Shown: one piece after another, positions 16,840 to 25,779 of the stretch
Numbering within the stretch: the stretch's first letter is position 1
Layout: each line of letters opens with the position of its first letter
Assembly: GCF_014650815.1 (NCBI RefSeq)
Contig: NZ_BMVR01000010.1
Coordinates: forward strand, 1-64,000
Reading direction: 5' to 3'
DNA length: 64,000 nt
Origin: Streptomyces flavofungini
GTDB taxonomy: Bacteria; Actinomycetota; Actinomycetes; Streptomycetales; Streptomycetaceae
Notes under the pieces: model-generated
Database searches by the model: none
Seen by the model: only the letters and a program-made list of their open reading frames with translations
What the model was told of the DNA's origin: nothing
Translations under genes and position numbers: made by a program

Positions 16840-17913
16840 CTAGGCCGGGGGTGAGCCGAGGACCTCGGTCAGGTCGTATCCGGCGGGCTCCTCCAGCTGG
16901 GCGTACGTGCAGGAGTCGGGCGTGCGGTCCGGGCGCCAGGCCCGGAACTGGGCGGTGTGCCGGAATCGCGCCCCGTTCTCCATGTGGTCGTAGGCGACCT
17001 CGCACACCCGCTCCGGCCGCAACGGTACCCAGGACAGATCCTTCTTCCCGGTCCACCGGCTCACCGCCCCTGGCAGCCGCGCCCCCTCGTGGGCGGACTC
17101 CTCGGTCCACGCGGCCCACGGATGCCCCGCCACGGACTCCATCCGCAGCGGCTCCAGCTCCGCCATCAGCTCGGCCCGCCGCTTCATGGCGAAGGCCGCG
17201 CACACCCCGACGTGCTGCAACGTCCCCCCGTCGTCGTACAGGCCGAGCAGCAGCGACCCCACCACGGGCCCGCTCTTGTGGAAGCGGAAGCCCGCGACGA
17301 CGCAGTCCGCCGTCCGCTCGTGCTTGATCTTGTACATGAGGCGTTCGTTCTGCCGGTACCGCAGGTCCAGCGGCTTGGCGATGACCCCGTCGAGCCCGGC
17401 GCCCTCGAACTCCTCGAACCACCGCTCGGCGACCTCCCGGTCGAGGGTGGCGGGAGCCAGGTGCACGGGCGCGCTCACACCCTCAAGGGCCCTGGTCAGA
17501 AGTGCGCGGCGGTCGGTGAGGGCGACGTCGAGCAGGGACTCGTCGAAGAGGGCGAGCAGGTCGAAGGCGACGAAGGACGCCGGGGTGCGCTCGGCGAGCA
17601 GCCGCACCCGGGACGCGGCGGGATGGATGCGCTCGGTGAGGGCGTCGAATTCGAGCCGCCCCCCGCGCGCGATGACGATCTCGCCGTCCAGCACGCACCG
17701 CTGCGGCAACCGCTCCCGCAGGGCTTCGACCAGCTCGGGAAAGTACCTGGTCAGCGTCTTGCCACTGCGGCTGCCCAGTTCCACTTCGGAGCCGTCCCGG
17801 AAAACGACCGCACGGAACCCGTCCCACTTCGCCTCGTACTGCATGCCGGGCGGAATCCGCGCCACGGACTTGGCGAGCATGGGCTTCACGGGCGGCATCA
17901 CCGGGAGATCCAT
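16840..17913 (-). CDS. ATP-dependent DNA ligase, LigC / LigD-ligase-domain type
   Basis: A 357-residue ligase. The adenylation motif I is YEAKWDGFR with Lys29 as the AMP-accepting residue; further nucleotidyltransferase motifs include GSRSGKTL, LDGEIV, DGVIAKP and MYKIKHERTADCVV, then an OB-fold with the W-x-P-L-R-P region. It seals nicks using ATP and belongs to the bacterial NHEJ-type ligases. Its neighbour on the other strand encodes the matching polymerase, so the two activities of LigD are split into separate proteins, as is usual in Streptomyces. The gene reads leftward from a probable leaderless start (CAGAAT seven bases before ATG). No Ku gene is in the window. Confidence 0.9.
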   Translation of the reverse strand: MDLPVMPPVKPMLAKSVARIPPGMQYEAKWDGFRAVVFRDGSEVELGSRSGKTLTRYFPELVEALRERLPQRCVLDGEIVIARGGRLEFDALTERIHPAASRVRLLAERTPASFVAFDLLALFDESLLDVALTDRRALLTRALEGVSAPVHLAPATLDREVAERWFEEFEGAGLDGVIAKPLDLRYRQNERLMYKIKHERTADCVVAGFRFHKSGPVVGSLLLGLYDDGGTLQHVGVCAAFAMKRRAELMAELEPLRMESVAGHPWAAWTEESAHEGARLPGAVSRWTGKKDLSWVPLRPERVCEVAYDHMENGARFRHTAQFRAWRPDRTPDSCTYAQLEEPAGYDLTEVLGSPPA

Positions 17914-17987
17914 GCTCCGATTCTGCGGCGCGGCGGTCGATATCGCCCGGTATGCGGCATTTGCCGGGCGCGGCTACCGTGGCTCGC

Positions 17988-19004
17988 ATGGGCGCCGGAG
18001 CGGCGGTGGAGCTGACGGCTGGCGGGCGGCAGGTGCGGCTCTCCAGCCCCGACCGCGTGCTGTTCCCCGAGCGCGGCTTCACCAAGCGGGACCTCGCCGA
18101 GTACTTCATCGCCGTCGGTGACGGCATCCTGCGGGCCCTGCGCGACCGGCCGACCACCCTGGAGCGCTACCCGGAGGGCCTCGGCGGCGAGCACTTCTAC
18201 CAGAAGCGTGCCCCCAAGAACCTGCCCGACTGGATCCCCACCGGCACCATCACCTTCCCCAGCGGCCGCACCGCCGACGAGATCTGCCCCACCGAGGTCG
18301 CCGCCGTCGTCTGGGCCGCCCAGTTCGGCACCTTCACCTTCCACCCCTGGCCGGTCCGCCGCGCCGAGCCCGACCACCCCGACGAACTGCGCATCGACTT
18401 GGACCCGCAGCCGGGCACCGACTACGCCGACGCCGTCCGCGCCGCCCACGGACTCAGGGAAGTCCTCGGCGACTTCGGCCTTCGCGGCTGGCCCAAGACC
18501 TCGGGCGGGCGCGGCATCCACGTCTTCGTGCCCATCGCGCCCCGCTGGACGTTCGTCGAGGTGCGGCGCGCCGCCATCGCCTGCGGCCGGGAACTGGAGC
18601 GGCGCCATCCGGACGCGGTGACCACCGCCTGGTGGAAGGAGGAGCGCGGCGAGCGCATCTTCGTCGACTTCAACCAGACCGCCCGGGACCGCACCATCGC
18701 CTCCGCCTACTCGGTGCGCGCCCGCCCGGGCGCCCCCGTCTCCGCACCGCTGCGCTGGGACGAGATCGACGACGCCGTGCCCACCGACTTCGACATCGGC
18801 ACCATGCCCGGCCGCTTCGCCGAGGTCGGCGACGTACACGAGGACATGGACGAGCACGCCTTCTCGCTGGAGGGGCTGCTCGAACAGGCCGACCGCGACG
18901 AGCGCGACCACGGCCTCGGCGACCTGCCCTATCCGCCGGAGTACCCGAAGATGCCGGGAGAGCCGAAGCGGGTCCAGCCGAGCCGTGCGAAGCACGACGA
19001 CTGA
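17988..19004 (+). CDS. LigD-type DNA polymerase/primase domain protein
   Basis: A 338-residue stand-alone polymerase domain of the archaeo-eukaryotic primase superfamily as found in LigD. Visible are LSSPDRVLFPE near the start, the metal-binding D-x-D in LRIDLDPQPG, TSGGRGIHVFVP and DFNQTARDRTIASAYSVR. It extends or fills ends during break repair and should partner with the divergent ligase and Ku. The ATG at 17988 is chosen because TACCGT lies 9 bases upstream, a leaderless-type promoter; an upstream in-frame ATG at 17952 would add 12 residues. The spacing to the ligase start is 74 bases, so both promoters sit almost back to back. Confidence 0.88.
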   Translation: MGAGAAVELTAGGRQVRLSSPDRVLFPERGFTKRDLAEYFIAVGDGILRALRDRPTTLERYPEGLGGEHFYQKRAPKNLPDWIPTGTITFPSGRTADEICPTEVAAVVWAAQFGTFTFHPWPVRRAEPDHPDELRIDLDPQPGTDYADAVRAAHGLREVLGDFGLRGWPKTSGGRGIHVFVPIAPRWTFVEVRRAAIACGRELERRHPDAVTTAWWKEERGERIFVDFNQTARDRTIASAYSVRARPGAPVSAPLRWDEIDDAVPTDFDIGTMPGRFAEVGDVHEDMDEHAFSLEGLLEQADRDERDHGLGDLPYPPEYPKMPGEPKRVQPSRAKHDD

Positions 19005-19037
19005 ACCCGCTCCAGCTCCCCGTTCAGGGCTGGTCGC

Positions 19038-21239
19038 CTACAGCTCCTTGATCCGGATGTCCCGGTACGACACCACGTCCGTGACGCCGTGGACCTGGAG
19101 GCCGACGTACCCGGACGCGAAGCGGCGGCCGTCCGTGCCGGGGTCGTCGCCGCGCGGCGGCTCGAAGAGCTGACCGCCGGTGTTGTCGAACTCGTTCAGC
19201 AGGACACCGTTGCGGTAGACCGAGTAGCGCTGGTCGACCACGCGGATCTCGTAGTCGTTCCAGGTGCCCTTGGGTGTCACGCCCGCGCCCGCGAGACCGA
19301 CGCGGTCGAAGCCGTACACCGAACCGGTCTTGTACATGTCGCCGTCAGGACGGTCGAGCACCTGCACCTCGTGGCCGTACTTGATGGCGACCCACTCCGG
19401 ACGTGACTCCTCCGGGTGGTCGTGGACCTGCGGGAAGCGCACGAACACACCGGAGTTGGCGTTCCCGGCGGCCGGGGCGTCGTCGCGCCACTGGAGCTTC
19501 AGCGAGAAGTCCCCGTACTTGCGCTCGGGGAACCACAGCATGCCGAGCCCGTTCTTCGTCGTCCCCGACGTCATCGAACCGTCGGTGTTCAGGCCGAACG
19601 AACCGCCGCCCACATGCTGCCACTTGGCGAAGGACTTCTGGGTGCCGTCGAAGAGCGGACGGTAGCCCTCGGTCTGGCCGGGCTTGCCGATGCCCGACCG
19701 CTTCGCCGCGTTGTTGATCTTCTTGTACTCGCGCTGGTCGATTTCGGCGGCCTTCTTGAGGCGGTCCGTGACGGTCTTCACGTGCTTGAGGAACAGCGCG
19801 TGCGACGACCAGTCCTTCTCGTCCTCGATCAACTCGCCGATCCGGCAGCGGTTGTTGGTGACCCGGTTCGGGATACCCGTGTCGACCGTGCCGACGAACA
19901 CCGTCAACCGCTCGTCGTACTCGGGGCAGTTGGGCCCGGGGACCCCGCCGCCCTCGTCGACGGTGAACGCCACCGACTTCGCGGGCGCGGTGTTGCCCGC
20001 CTGGTCGCTCGCCCGGTACGCCACGGTGTGCCGCCCGACGCGGTCGACGACGACGGGCGCGGCGTACGCCACGTACGGGCCGCCGTCCAGGGAGTACTCG
20101 ACCTTGTCCACACCCGAGCCGGAGTCGGTCGCGGTGACCGTCACCTTGGCCTTGCCGATGTAGGCGCCGTCCGAGTTCTTGTCGCCGTCGACCTTCGCCG
20201 ACGTCTCCGGCGGCGTCTTGTCCTCGGTGGGCGGCGCGACCACCGTGAACTCGACCGACTTCTCCGGAGCCACGTTCCCGGCCTTGTCCGAGGCGCGGTA
20301 GCGGACCTTGTGGCTGCCCACCTCGTGGACCATCACCGGGGTCGTGTACGGCTGCCAGGCGCCGTCGCCGACCGCGTACTCGACCTTGTTGAGGCCCGAG
20401 CCCGCGTCGGACGCCGTCACCGTGACCGTCGCCATGCCGAGGTACTGGCCCTGGCCGTTCTGCTCGCCGCTGACCGTCGCGGAGGTCTCCGGCGGCGTCT
20501 TGTCGTCCGTCGGCGGCGCGACCACCTTGAAGTCGACGGCCTTCTCCGCCGCCACGTTGCCCGCCTTGTCGGACGCCCGATAGCGGATCTTGTGGGTGCC
20601 GACCGTGTTCACGACGACGGGCGTCGTGTACGGCTGCCAGGCGCCGTCGGCCCCGACCGCGTACTCGGTCTTCTCGACGCCCGAACCCTCGTCGGTCGCC
20701 GTCACGGACACCGTCGCCGAACCGACGTACGCGCCGTCGGAGTTGGTCGCGCCGTCCACCTTCGCCTTCGTCTCCGGGGCGGTGGTGTCCTCGCCGCCGC
20801 CCTCGGTCACGACGATGATGCCCTGCATCGCGCCGTGGCCGGGGATGGTGCAGTAGTAGCGGTAGCGGCCCGGCTTGAGGGTGACCTCGGCCGTGTGCTT
20901 GCCGCCCTGGTCGTCGCCCGGGTTGGCGAGGATGTTCAGCGGGACGTCGTTGTTGTACTCCGGGTCGGAGACGTCGAACGTCAACGTGTGCGGCATGCCG
21001 GTGGTGTTGCCGGTGGCCACGCTGTTCTCGAAGACGATCGTCGTCCTGCCCGCGACCGCCGTCGTCGGCGCGGACTTGTACTTGGTGATGTCGTTGTCGG
21101 CGGTCCAGGTGAGCGTCTGCTGCGCCGCGGCGAGCCCGGTGTTGTCGGGCCGCGCGCTGGCCGCCGACGTCAGACCGACCGCCATGAGGAGCGCGGCGAG
21201 CAGGGCCGTCCAGACCCTGCCCCGGTGAGCGGATCTCAT
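19038..21239 (-). CDS. Secreted cupredoxin + Ig-like repeats + DUF1080 (3-keto-disaccharide hydrolase) protein
   Basis: A 733-residue exported protein. Signal peptide 1-29 (LLAALLMAVGLTSAASA). Residues about 40-145 form a cupredoxin with a complete type-1 copper set: His84 (MPHTLTF), Cys130, His135 and Met138 (YYCTIPGHGAM). Three bacterial Ig/OmpL47-like repeats of about 100 residues follow (about 152-450), each starting TAPET or TPPET and ending YRASDKAGN-type. The C-terminal third (about 550-733) is a DUF1080 domain (LFDGTQKSFAKWQ, GVFVRFPQV, IRIKEL end), a family linked to hydrolysis of 3-keto-glycosides. It overlaps the dehydrogenase stop by 4 bases (ATGA), so synthesis is coupled. Electron transfer and keto-sugar cleavage in one protein is an inference. 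Confidence 0.85.
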   Translation of the reverse strand: MRSAHRGRVWTALLAALLMAVGLTSAASARPDNTGLAAAQQTLTWTADNDITKYKSAPTTAVAGRTTIVFENSVATGNTTGMPHTLTFDVSDPEYNNDVPLNILANPGDDQGGKHTAEVTLKPGRYRYYCTIPGHGAMQGIIVVTEGGGEDTTAPETKAKVDGATNSDGAYVGSATVSVTATDEGSGVEKTEYAVGADGAWQPYTTPVVVNTVGTHKIRYRASDKAGNVAAEKAVDFKVVAPPTDDKTPPETSATVSGEQNGQGQYLGMATVTVTASDAGSGLNKVEYAVGDGAWQPYTTPVMVHEVGSHKVRYRASDKAGNVAPEKSVEFTVVAPPTEDKTPPETSAKVDGDKNSDGAYIGKAKVTVTATDSGSGVDKVEYSLDGGPYVAYAAPVVVDRVGRHTVAYRASDQAGNTAPAKSVAFTVDEGGGVPGPNCPEYDERLTVFVGTVDTGIPNRVTNNRCRIGELIEDEKDWSSHALFLKHVKTVTDRLKKAAEIDQREYKKINNAAKRSGIGKPGQTEGYRPLFDGTQKSFAKWQHVGGGSFGLNTDGSMTSGTTKNGLGMLWFPERKYGDFSLKLQWRDDAPAAGNANSGVFVRFPQVHDHPEESRPEWVAIKYGHEVQVLDRPDGDMYKTGSVYGFDRVGLAGAGVTPKGTWNDYEIRVVDQRYSVYRNGVLLNEFDNTGGQLFEPPRGDDPGTDGRRFASGYVGLQVHGVTDVVSYRDIRIKEL

Positions 21240-23782
21240 CGTGCCGCCTTCCTCGCCAGGTCCGTCGCCGCCGGAGTGGCCGCGCCGCCCTTGTAAGTGA
21301 CCCGCCACAGCGCCGACTTGGCGTCCGAGGTGAAGAAGCCGCGCCCGTAGTCCAGGACGTACAGCGAACCGTCCGGGGCGAACTTCCAGTCCATCAGGTT
21401 CTTGATGTTGTCGTTGCCCACCGGGATGATCTTCCGGAGCGATTCGGCGTGCACCGGCAGACCGCCCTTGCCGACCGTCTTGGGGTCGGTGAGCACCGCG
21501 TGCCGCGGCTGGTCGCCGTCGTAGAAGTCCCCGACGAACCACTTGCCGTCCCAGTACGACGGCCACTTGTCGGCGCTCGCGCTCGCCGCGTCGTAGCGGT
21601 AGACCGGGCCGTTCATCGTGGCCTGGCCGCCGCCCTTGAGCCACGGCAGGAGCTGCTTCTGCTCCTCCGGCTTGTAGCTCGGCACGCCGTTCGCGTCGCG
21701 CGGGTAGTCGATGCCGCCGCCCTGCGGCGAGTACCAGATGGTGTTCGGCTCGGCCGGCGGGATCTTCACCAGGCCGTCGTTGTTGGGCGACTCGTTGCGC
21801 AGGTTCTTGCAGTCGTACCAGCCGAGCGGCTTGCTCGGGTCCGGCAGATTGCGGTCGCGGTAGGGCTGGTTGTTGCCCATGCAGTACGGCCAGCCTCGGT
21901 TGGAGGCGTGCGTGATGGCCGCGAACGTGTCGTACTTGGCCGGACCCCAGGTCGTCGACGGCTGACCGGCGTCGGGGCCGACCCAGCCCGCGTACAGGGT
22001 GTCGGTCTTCTTGTCGACGAAGATGCGGGCGGGGTTCCTGACCCCCATCACATAGATCTCGCCGCGCGTCTTGCCGCCGCCCTCGTCCGGCTCCTCGCCG
22101 GTGAAGAGGTTGCCGTCGGGCAGTGTGTACGTGCCGTCGGGCTCCGGGTGGATGCGCAGGATCTTGCCGTTGAGGTTGTTGGTGTTGCCCGCGGTGCGGC
22201 GGGCGTCGGCGAAGGAGACGCCCTTGAAGTTCGGCTGCGGGTTGTTGCCCGAGTAGCCGTCGCTGAAGCCGGAGGAGTTGTTGTCACCCGTCGCGATGTA
22301 CAGGTTGCCCTTGGAGTCCCAGGCCATCCCGCCGCCCGAGTGGCAGCAACTGTGCACCTGTACAGGCCACTTGAGCAGCACCTTCTCGCTGGCCATGTCC
22401 AGCTTGCCGGTGGCCTGGTCGAGGGTGAAGCGGGAGACGTACCGCTGCGCCATGTGCGTGTCGCGATTGAGCTGCGAGTGCGGCGTGTAGTGCAGATACA
22501 CCCACCCGTTCTGCTCGAACCTCGGGTCCAGCTCGATGCCGAGCAGACCCTCCTCGACCTTGATCAGCTCACCGCCGCCGCCCTTGTTGCCGAAGACCGA
22601 CAGCGCCCCGGCCAGGGTCGACTTCTTGGTCTTCGGGTCGTAGACGTGGATCTCGCCCTTGCCCTTGCCGATGTCGGGGTTGTTCCAGTCGGTGATCACG
22701 GGCTGCGAGGAGTCGGCGCCGCCGCGGCCGATGTAGAACACCCGGCCGTCGGGGGCCGTGACCAGGCCGTGCGGCTCGCCGATCTGGTCGTTCTGGCCCG
22801 GCTTGTTGGGCTGGGTCAGGCGCTCGGCCTTGTAGTTCGCGTTGATGGTCGCCTTGCAGTCGGCGCGCGCGATGCGGGTCGTCCACAGCAGGGCGCCGCG
22901 CAGGTGGCCGCGGAAGTCCGCCTCGTCGTAGGCGTCCGCCGTGCCGCCCATGCCGGTGTAGAAGGACCGGCCGCCGTCGTAGTCACGGCACCACGACACC
23001 GGGTGGTCCCAGCCGTTCGCGCCCTCGCCCGGCTTGTACGTCGACTCGCGCACGCGGGCCACGGTGTGCACGTCGCCCGACGGGTTCGTCTCCCAGTTCA
23101 GCCACTTGTCGGGGCGCTTCCACTCCAGCGGCAGGTCCTTGGTGGCGGGGTTCTCGCGGTCGCCGACCTCGACGGTCGCGCGCTGCGCCGTCGTGGGGCT
23201 CGCGTCCTTGGGGCGGGCGCCGACGAGACCGGTGAACCAGGACGAGTACGGCTCGGCGCGGGCCGCGTCGTGCAGGCCGAGGAAGCCGCCACCGGCCTCC
23301 ATGTAGGCCTCAAGGCCCGCCTCCTGCTCGGCGTCGAGGACGTCGCCGCCGCCGGTCACGAACGTCACCGCGTTGAACTTGCCGAGCTTCTTGGCGTTGG
23401 TGAACACGGCCGGGTCGTCGGTGGCCGTCACCGTGAACCGCTGCTCGGCCGGGCCTGATTGGCCGATCTTCTCGATGGCGGCGATGGCCGCGTCGACGAC
23501 CGGGGACTCCTCGCCACCGGCCGCCGAGCCGTAGAAGGCGAGCACACGGACGGTCGCGCTGCCCGGGGGAGCGGGGAGCGCGCGTGACATCGTTGTCTTC
23601 ATCTGCTCCGCGTCAGGGAGCGGTTCCGGAAAGGGGCGCGCGGTCGCGGCGGGGCCCGTGAGGACTCCGGCGGCGACGGCTCCGGCGGCCAGGGCGGCCG
23701 CCCAGGCGCGGCGCCGGGATCTATGTCTTGGTCTGCCCAACCCTCGTACGGTTGGCGGCGTTTGATGCGGAGTCAGCCGCAT
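21236..23782 (-). CDS. Secreted ThuA + PQQ-type glucose/sorbosone dehydrogenase
   Basis: An 848-residue exported protein. After an Arg-rich N-terminus and hydrophobic signal (AWAAALAAGAVAAGVLTG), residues about 75-310 form a ThuA domain (VLAFYGSAAG, GGGFLGLHDAA, HPVSW). Residues about 330-830 form a glucose/sorbosone dehydrogenase beta-propeller (EPHGLVTAPDGRVFYIGRGG, GLLGIELDPRFEQNGWVYLHY, CCHSGGGMAWDSKGNLYIATGDN, NGKILRIHPE, GVRNPARI), a fold that uses PQQ in characterised members. ThuA proteins are associated with 3-keto-disaccharide metabolism in rhizobia. The ATG at 23782 has GGTGG eight bases upstream; a GTG at 23794 is the alternative. First gene of a two-gene unit with the cupredoxin-DUF1080 gene. 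Confidence 0.87.
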   Translation of the reverse strand: MRLTPHQTPPTVRGLGRPRHRSRRRAWAAALAAGAVAAGVLTGPAATARPFPEPLPDAEQMKTTMSRALPAPPGSATVRVLAFYGSAAGGEESPVVDAAIAAIEKIGQSGPAEQRFTVTATDDPAVFTNAKKLGKFNAVTFVTGGGDVLDAEQEAGLEAYMEAGGGFLGLHDAARAEPYSSWFTGLVGARPKDASPTTAQRATVEVGDRENPATKDLPLEWKRPDKWLNWETNPSGDVHTVARVRESTYKPGEGANGWDHPVSWCRDYDGGRSFYTGMGGTADAYDEADFRGHLRGALLWTTRIARADCKATINANYKAERLTQPNKPGQNDQIGEPHGLVTAPDGRVFYIGRGGADSSQPVITDWNNPDIGKGKGEIHVYDPKTKKSTLAGALSVFGNKGGGGELIKVEEGLLGIELDPRFEQNGWVYLHYTPHSQLNRDTHMAQRYVSRFTLDQATGKLDMASEKVLLKWPVQVHSCCHSGGGMAWDSKGNLYIATGDNNSSGFSDGYSGNNPQPNFKGVSFADARRTAGNTNNLNGKILRIHPEPDGTYTLPDGNLFTGEEPDEGGGKTRGEIYVMGVRNPARIFVDKKTDTLYAGWVGPDAGQPSTTWGPAKYDTFAAITHASNRGWPYCMGNNQPYRDRNLPDPSKPLGWYDCKNLRNESPNNDGLVKIPPAEPNTIWYSPQGGGIDYPRDANGVPSYKPEEQKQLLPWLKGGGQATMNGPVYRYDAASASADKWPSYWDGKWFVGDFYDGDQPRHAVLTDPKTVGKGGLPVHAESLRKIIPVGNDNIKNLMDWKFAPDGSLYVLDYGRGFFTSDAKSALWRVTYKGGAATPAATDLARKAAR

Positions 23783-23841
23783 GAGTACATCCACCCATCG
23801 TCGGTCACGGCTACGGCGTATACCTCAACAGTGCGGAGGAA

Positions 23842-23898
23842 GCCAGCCCTCCATCGATGGCTGGCGCCGATGAAGCTAGCCCTCTTTTGACGGCTAGC
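23842..23898. promoter_or_regulatory. Two tandem covarying palindromes between dehydrogenase and laccase genes
   Basis: Copy 1 (23842-23865) is GCCAGCC-N10-GGCTGGC and copy 2 (23875-23898) is GCTAGCC-N10-GGCTAGC. The 24-base elements agree at 18 positions, and a change in one arm (C to T) is matched in the other (G to A), so pairing symmetry is kept. Start-to-start spacing is 33 bases, about three helical turns. They sit 60 bases upstream of the dehydrogenase start and 150 bases upstream of the laccase start and may be a double operator for both. Confidence 0.65.
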
Positions 23899-24049
23899 CA
23901 ATAGCTACGACATCACTTCGTGCGACCTTTGTCCTGCGTGTGGATAAACCGGAGTGCTGCCGCTAGCGTGTGGCCGGAATCCGGTGCCTCGTGCGCCCGG
24001 CCATGTCCGTACGTTGCGTCAGTTTCCGTATATGAGTGGGGAGTTCGCC

Positions 24050-25147
24050 ATGGACAGACGGAGCTTCAACCGCCGGATGCTGGCCGGGGGAGCGGCGGCC
24101 ACCGTGGGGGTGACATCGTTGTCGGCGATGGCGTCGGACTCCGCCGCCGACGCCCCGCGCGCGGTGGATCCGCCGAAGACCGCCCCCGCGGGCGGCGAGG
24201 TGCGCCGCATCAAGATGTACGCCGAGAAGCTCCCCGACGGGCAGTTGGGCTACGGCCTGGAGAAGGGCAAGGCCACGATCCCCGGCCCGCTGCTCGAACT
24301 CAACGAGGGCGACACGCTGCACGTGGAGTTCGAGAACACCACCGACGTCGACGTCAGCCTGCACGTTCACGGCGTGGACTACGAGATCTCCAACGACGGC
24401 ACCAGACACACCAAGTCGCATGTGGCGCCCGGCGCCAAGCGCACCTACACCTGGCGCACGCACGCCCCGGGCCGCCGCAAGGACGGCACCTGGCGCCCCG
24501 GCACGGCCGGGTACTGGCACTACCACGACCACGTGGTCGGCACCGACCACGGCACGGTCGGCGTGCGCAAGGGCCTCTACGGCGCGGTGATCGTGCGCCG
24601 CAAGGGCGATCTCCTGCCGGACCAGACCTGCGTCGTCGTCTTCAACGACATGATGATCAACAACAAGCCCGCCCACTCGGGGCCCAACTTCGAGGCCACG
24701 GTGGGCGATCGGGTCGAGTTCGTGTCGATCACGCACGGCGAGTACTACCACACGTTCCACATCCACGGTCACCGCTGGGCCGACAACCGCACGGGCCTGC
24801 TCACCGGCCCCGACGACCCCAGCCAGATCCTCGACGACAAGATCACGGGCCCCGGCGACTCCTTCGGCTTCCAGGTGATCGCGGGCGAAGGGGTGGGCGC
24901 CGGGGCGTGGATGTACCACTGCCACGTGCAGAGCCACTCCGACATGGGGATGGTGGGGCTGTTCCTGGTCAAGAAGCCGGACGGCACGATCCCGGACTAC
25001 GAGCCGCACCATCCGCACGCGGGGGCGGAGAAGAAGTCGGGCGGGGGCGGGGCGGGCGAGGGCAAGTCGAATGGTCCCGAGTCCGGCGGGGGCAAGTCAG
25101 GTGCGGACAAGTCCGGCGGGGGCGGGGCCGACCACGCGCACCACTAG
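24050..25147 (+). CDS. Two-domain small laccase (multicopper oxidase), Tat-exported
   Basis: A 365-residue SLAC-type enzyme. Residues 1-30 are a twin-arginine signal (RRSFNRRMLAGGAAATVG). Four copper motifs are complete: HVHG 105-108, HYHDH 157-161, HTFHIHGH 234-241 and HCHVQSHSDM 290-299, giving a type-1 site and the trinuclear cluster formed between subunits of the trimer. It oxidises phenols and similar donors with O2 and can act extracellularly on lignin-like material. After residue 330 there is a Gly/Lys/Ser-rich tail ending DHAHH, absent from the core family. GGGGAG precedes the ATG. From memory, the S. coelicolor homologue is SCO6712. Confidence 0.93.
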   Translation: MDRRSFNRRMLAGGAAATVGVTSLSAMASDSAADAPRAVDPPKTAPAGGEVRRIKMYAEKLPDGQLGYGLEKGKATIPGPLLELNEGDTLHVEFENTTDVDVSLHVHGVDYEISNDGTRHTKSHVAPGAKRTYTWRTHAPGRRKDGTWRPGTAGYWHYHDHVVGTDHGTVGVRKGLYGAVIVRRKGDLLPDQTCVVVFNDMMINNKPAHSGPNFEATVGDRVEFVSITHGEYYHTFHIHGHRWADNRTGLLTGPDDPSQILDDKITGPGDSFGFQVIAGEGVGAGAWMYHCHVQSHSDMGMVGLFLVKKPDGTIPDYEPHHPHAGAEKKSGGGGAGEGKSNGPESGGGKSGADKSGGGGADHAHH

Positions 25148-25215
25148 CGCATCGACCGCGCCTCGACGCTGCGCGTGGCGGATCTCCGGCCGTCCCCGCC
25201 CCGTCGTCCCGGCGG

Positions 25216-25779
25216 CTACGGCCGCACGAAACGCCACCGGTACCGCAGGTCGGCGGGGTCGAGGTCGCGGCGGGCCGTCACGTACGACGTGCCCGCCGCA
25301 TACGGCGTGCTCAGCCGCTTCTCGTCGTCCCACGACAGCCAGTTGGCCTCGCCCGCCCCGTTGAGGGAGAGCCGCCAGGCCTGGTTGAGGTCGTTCTCGT
25401 CGCACGGCCCCAGCCAGGCGAGGCCCCAGCCCGCGATGTCCGTGAGGCATGTGCCGTTGTCGCGGGACACGATCCGGAAGCCGTTGTGGGTCCGCAGCTC
25501 GAAGGTCCACTGCTGACGTCGGTCGCCCGCGTCGCAGGTGGCGAACGTGGCGGTGCCCTGGAAGCCGTTCGCGGGGTCGGCGGCTGTGGTCATGCACAGG
25601 CCGTTGCCCACGTTGCGCCACTGCGACCAGGCGTCGTCGGCGGGGATCACGGGGGCGGCGGGGGCTTCGGCGTGCACGGGGGCCGTGCCCGCGACGACGG
25701 TCCCGGCCAGGGCTGCGACCAGGGCTCCCGTCAGGACGGCGAGCCTGCGTGCGGGGTTCCTGCGGCGTGTGGACGTCAT
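25216..25779 (-). CDS. Secreted ricin-type beta-trefoil lectin-like protein
   Basis: A 187-residue protein with a signal peptide (LAVLTGALVAALAGTVVAGTAPVHA) and a single beta-trefoil of about 140 residues. The QxW-type signatures appear as RQQWTF, NQAWRL and YRWRF, and the cysteine pairs LCMTT/ATC and TCLTD/GPC are in the positions usual for ricin B domains. No catalytic domain is attached, so it is likely a free carbohydrate-binding protein. It is convergent with the laccase gene and divergent from the LacI regulator. The upstream gap (25780-26033) contains an inverted repeat CCATCCC/GGGATGG at about 25868-25889. Confidence 0.78.
   Translation of the reverse strand: MTSTRRRNPARRLAVLTGALVAALAGTVVAGTAPVHAEAPAAPVIPADDAWSQWRNVGNGLCMTTAADPANGFQGTATFATCDAGDRRQQWTFELRTHNGFRIVSRDNGTCLTDIAGWGLAWLGPCDENDLNQAWRLSLNGAGEANWLSWDDEKRLSTPYAAGTSYVTARRDLDPADLRYRWRFVRP

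Noticed and set aside
19416..23458. Long plus-strand frames opposite the dehydrogenase and cupredoxin genes
   Set aside because: They mirror codon bias of the real minus-strand genes and have no recognisable domains.
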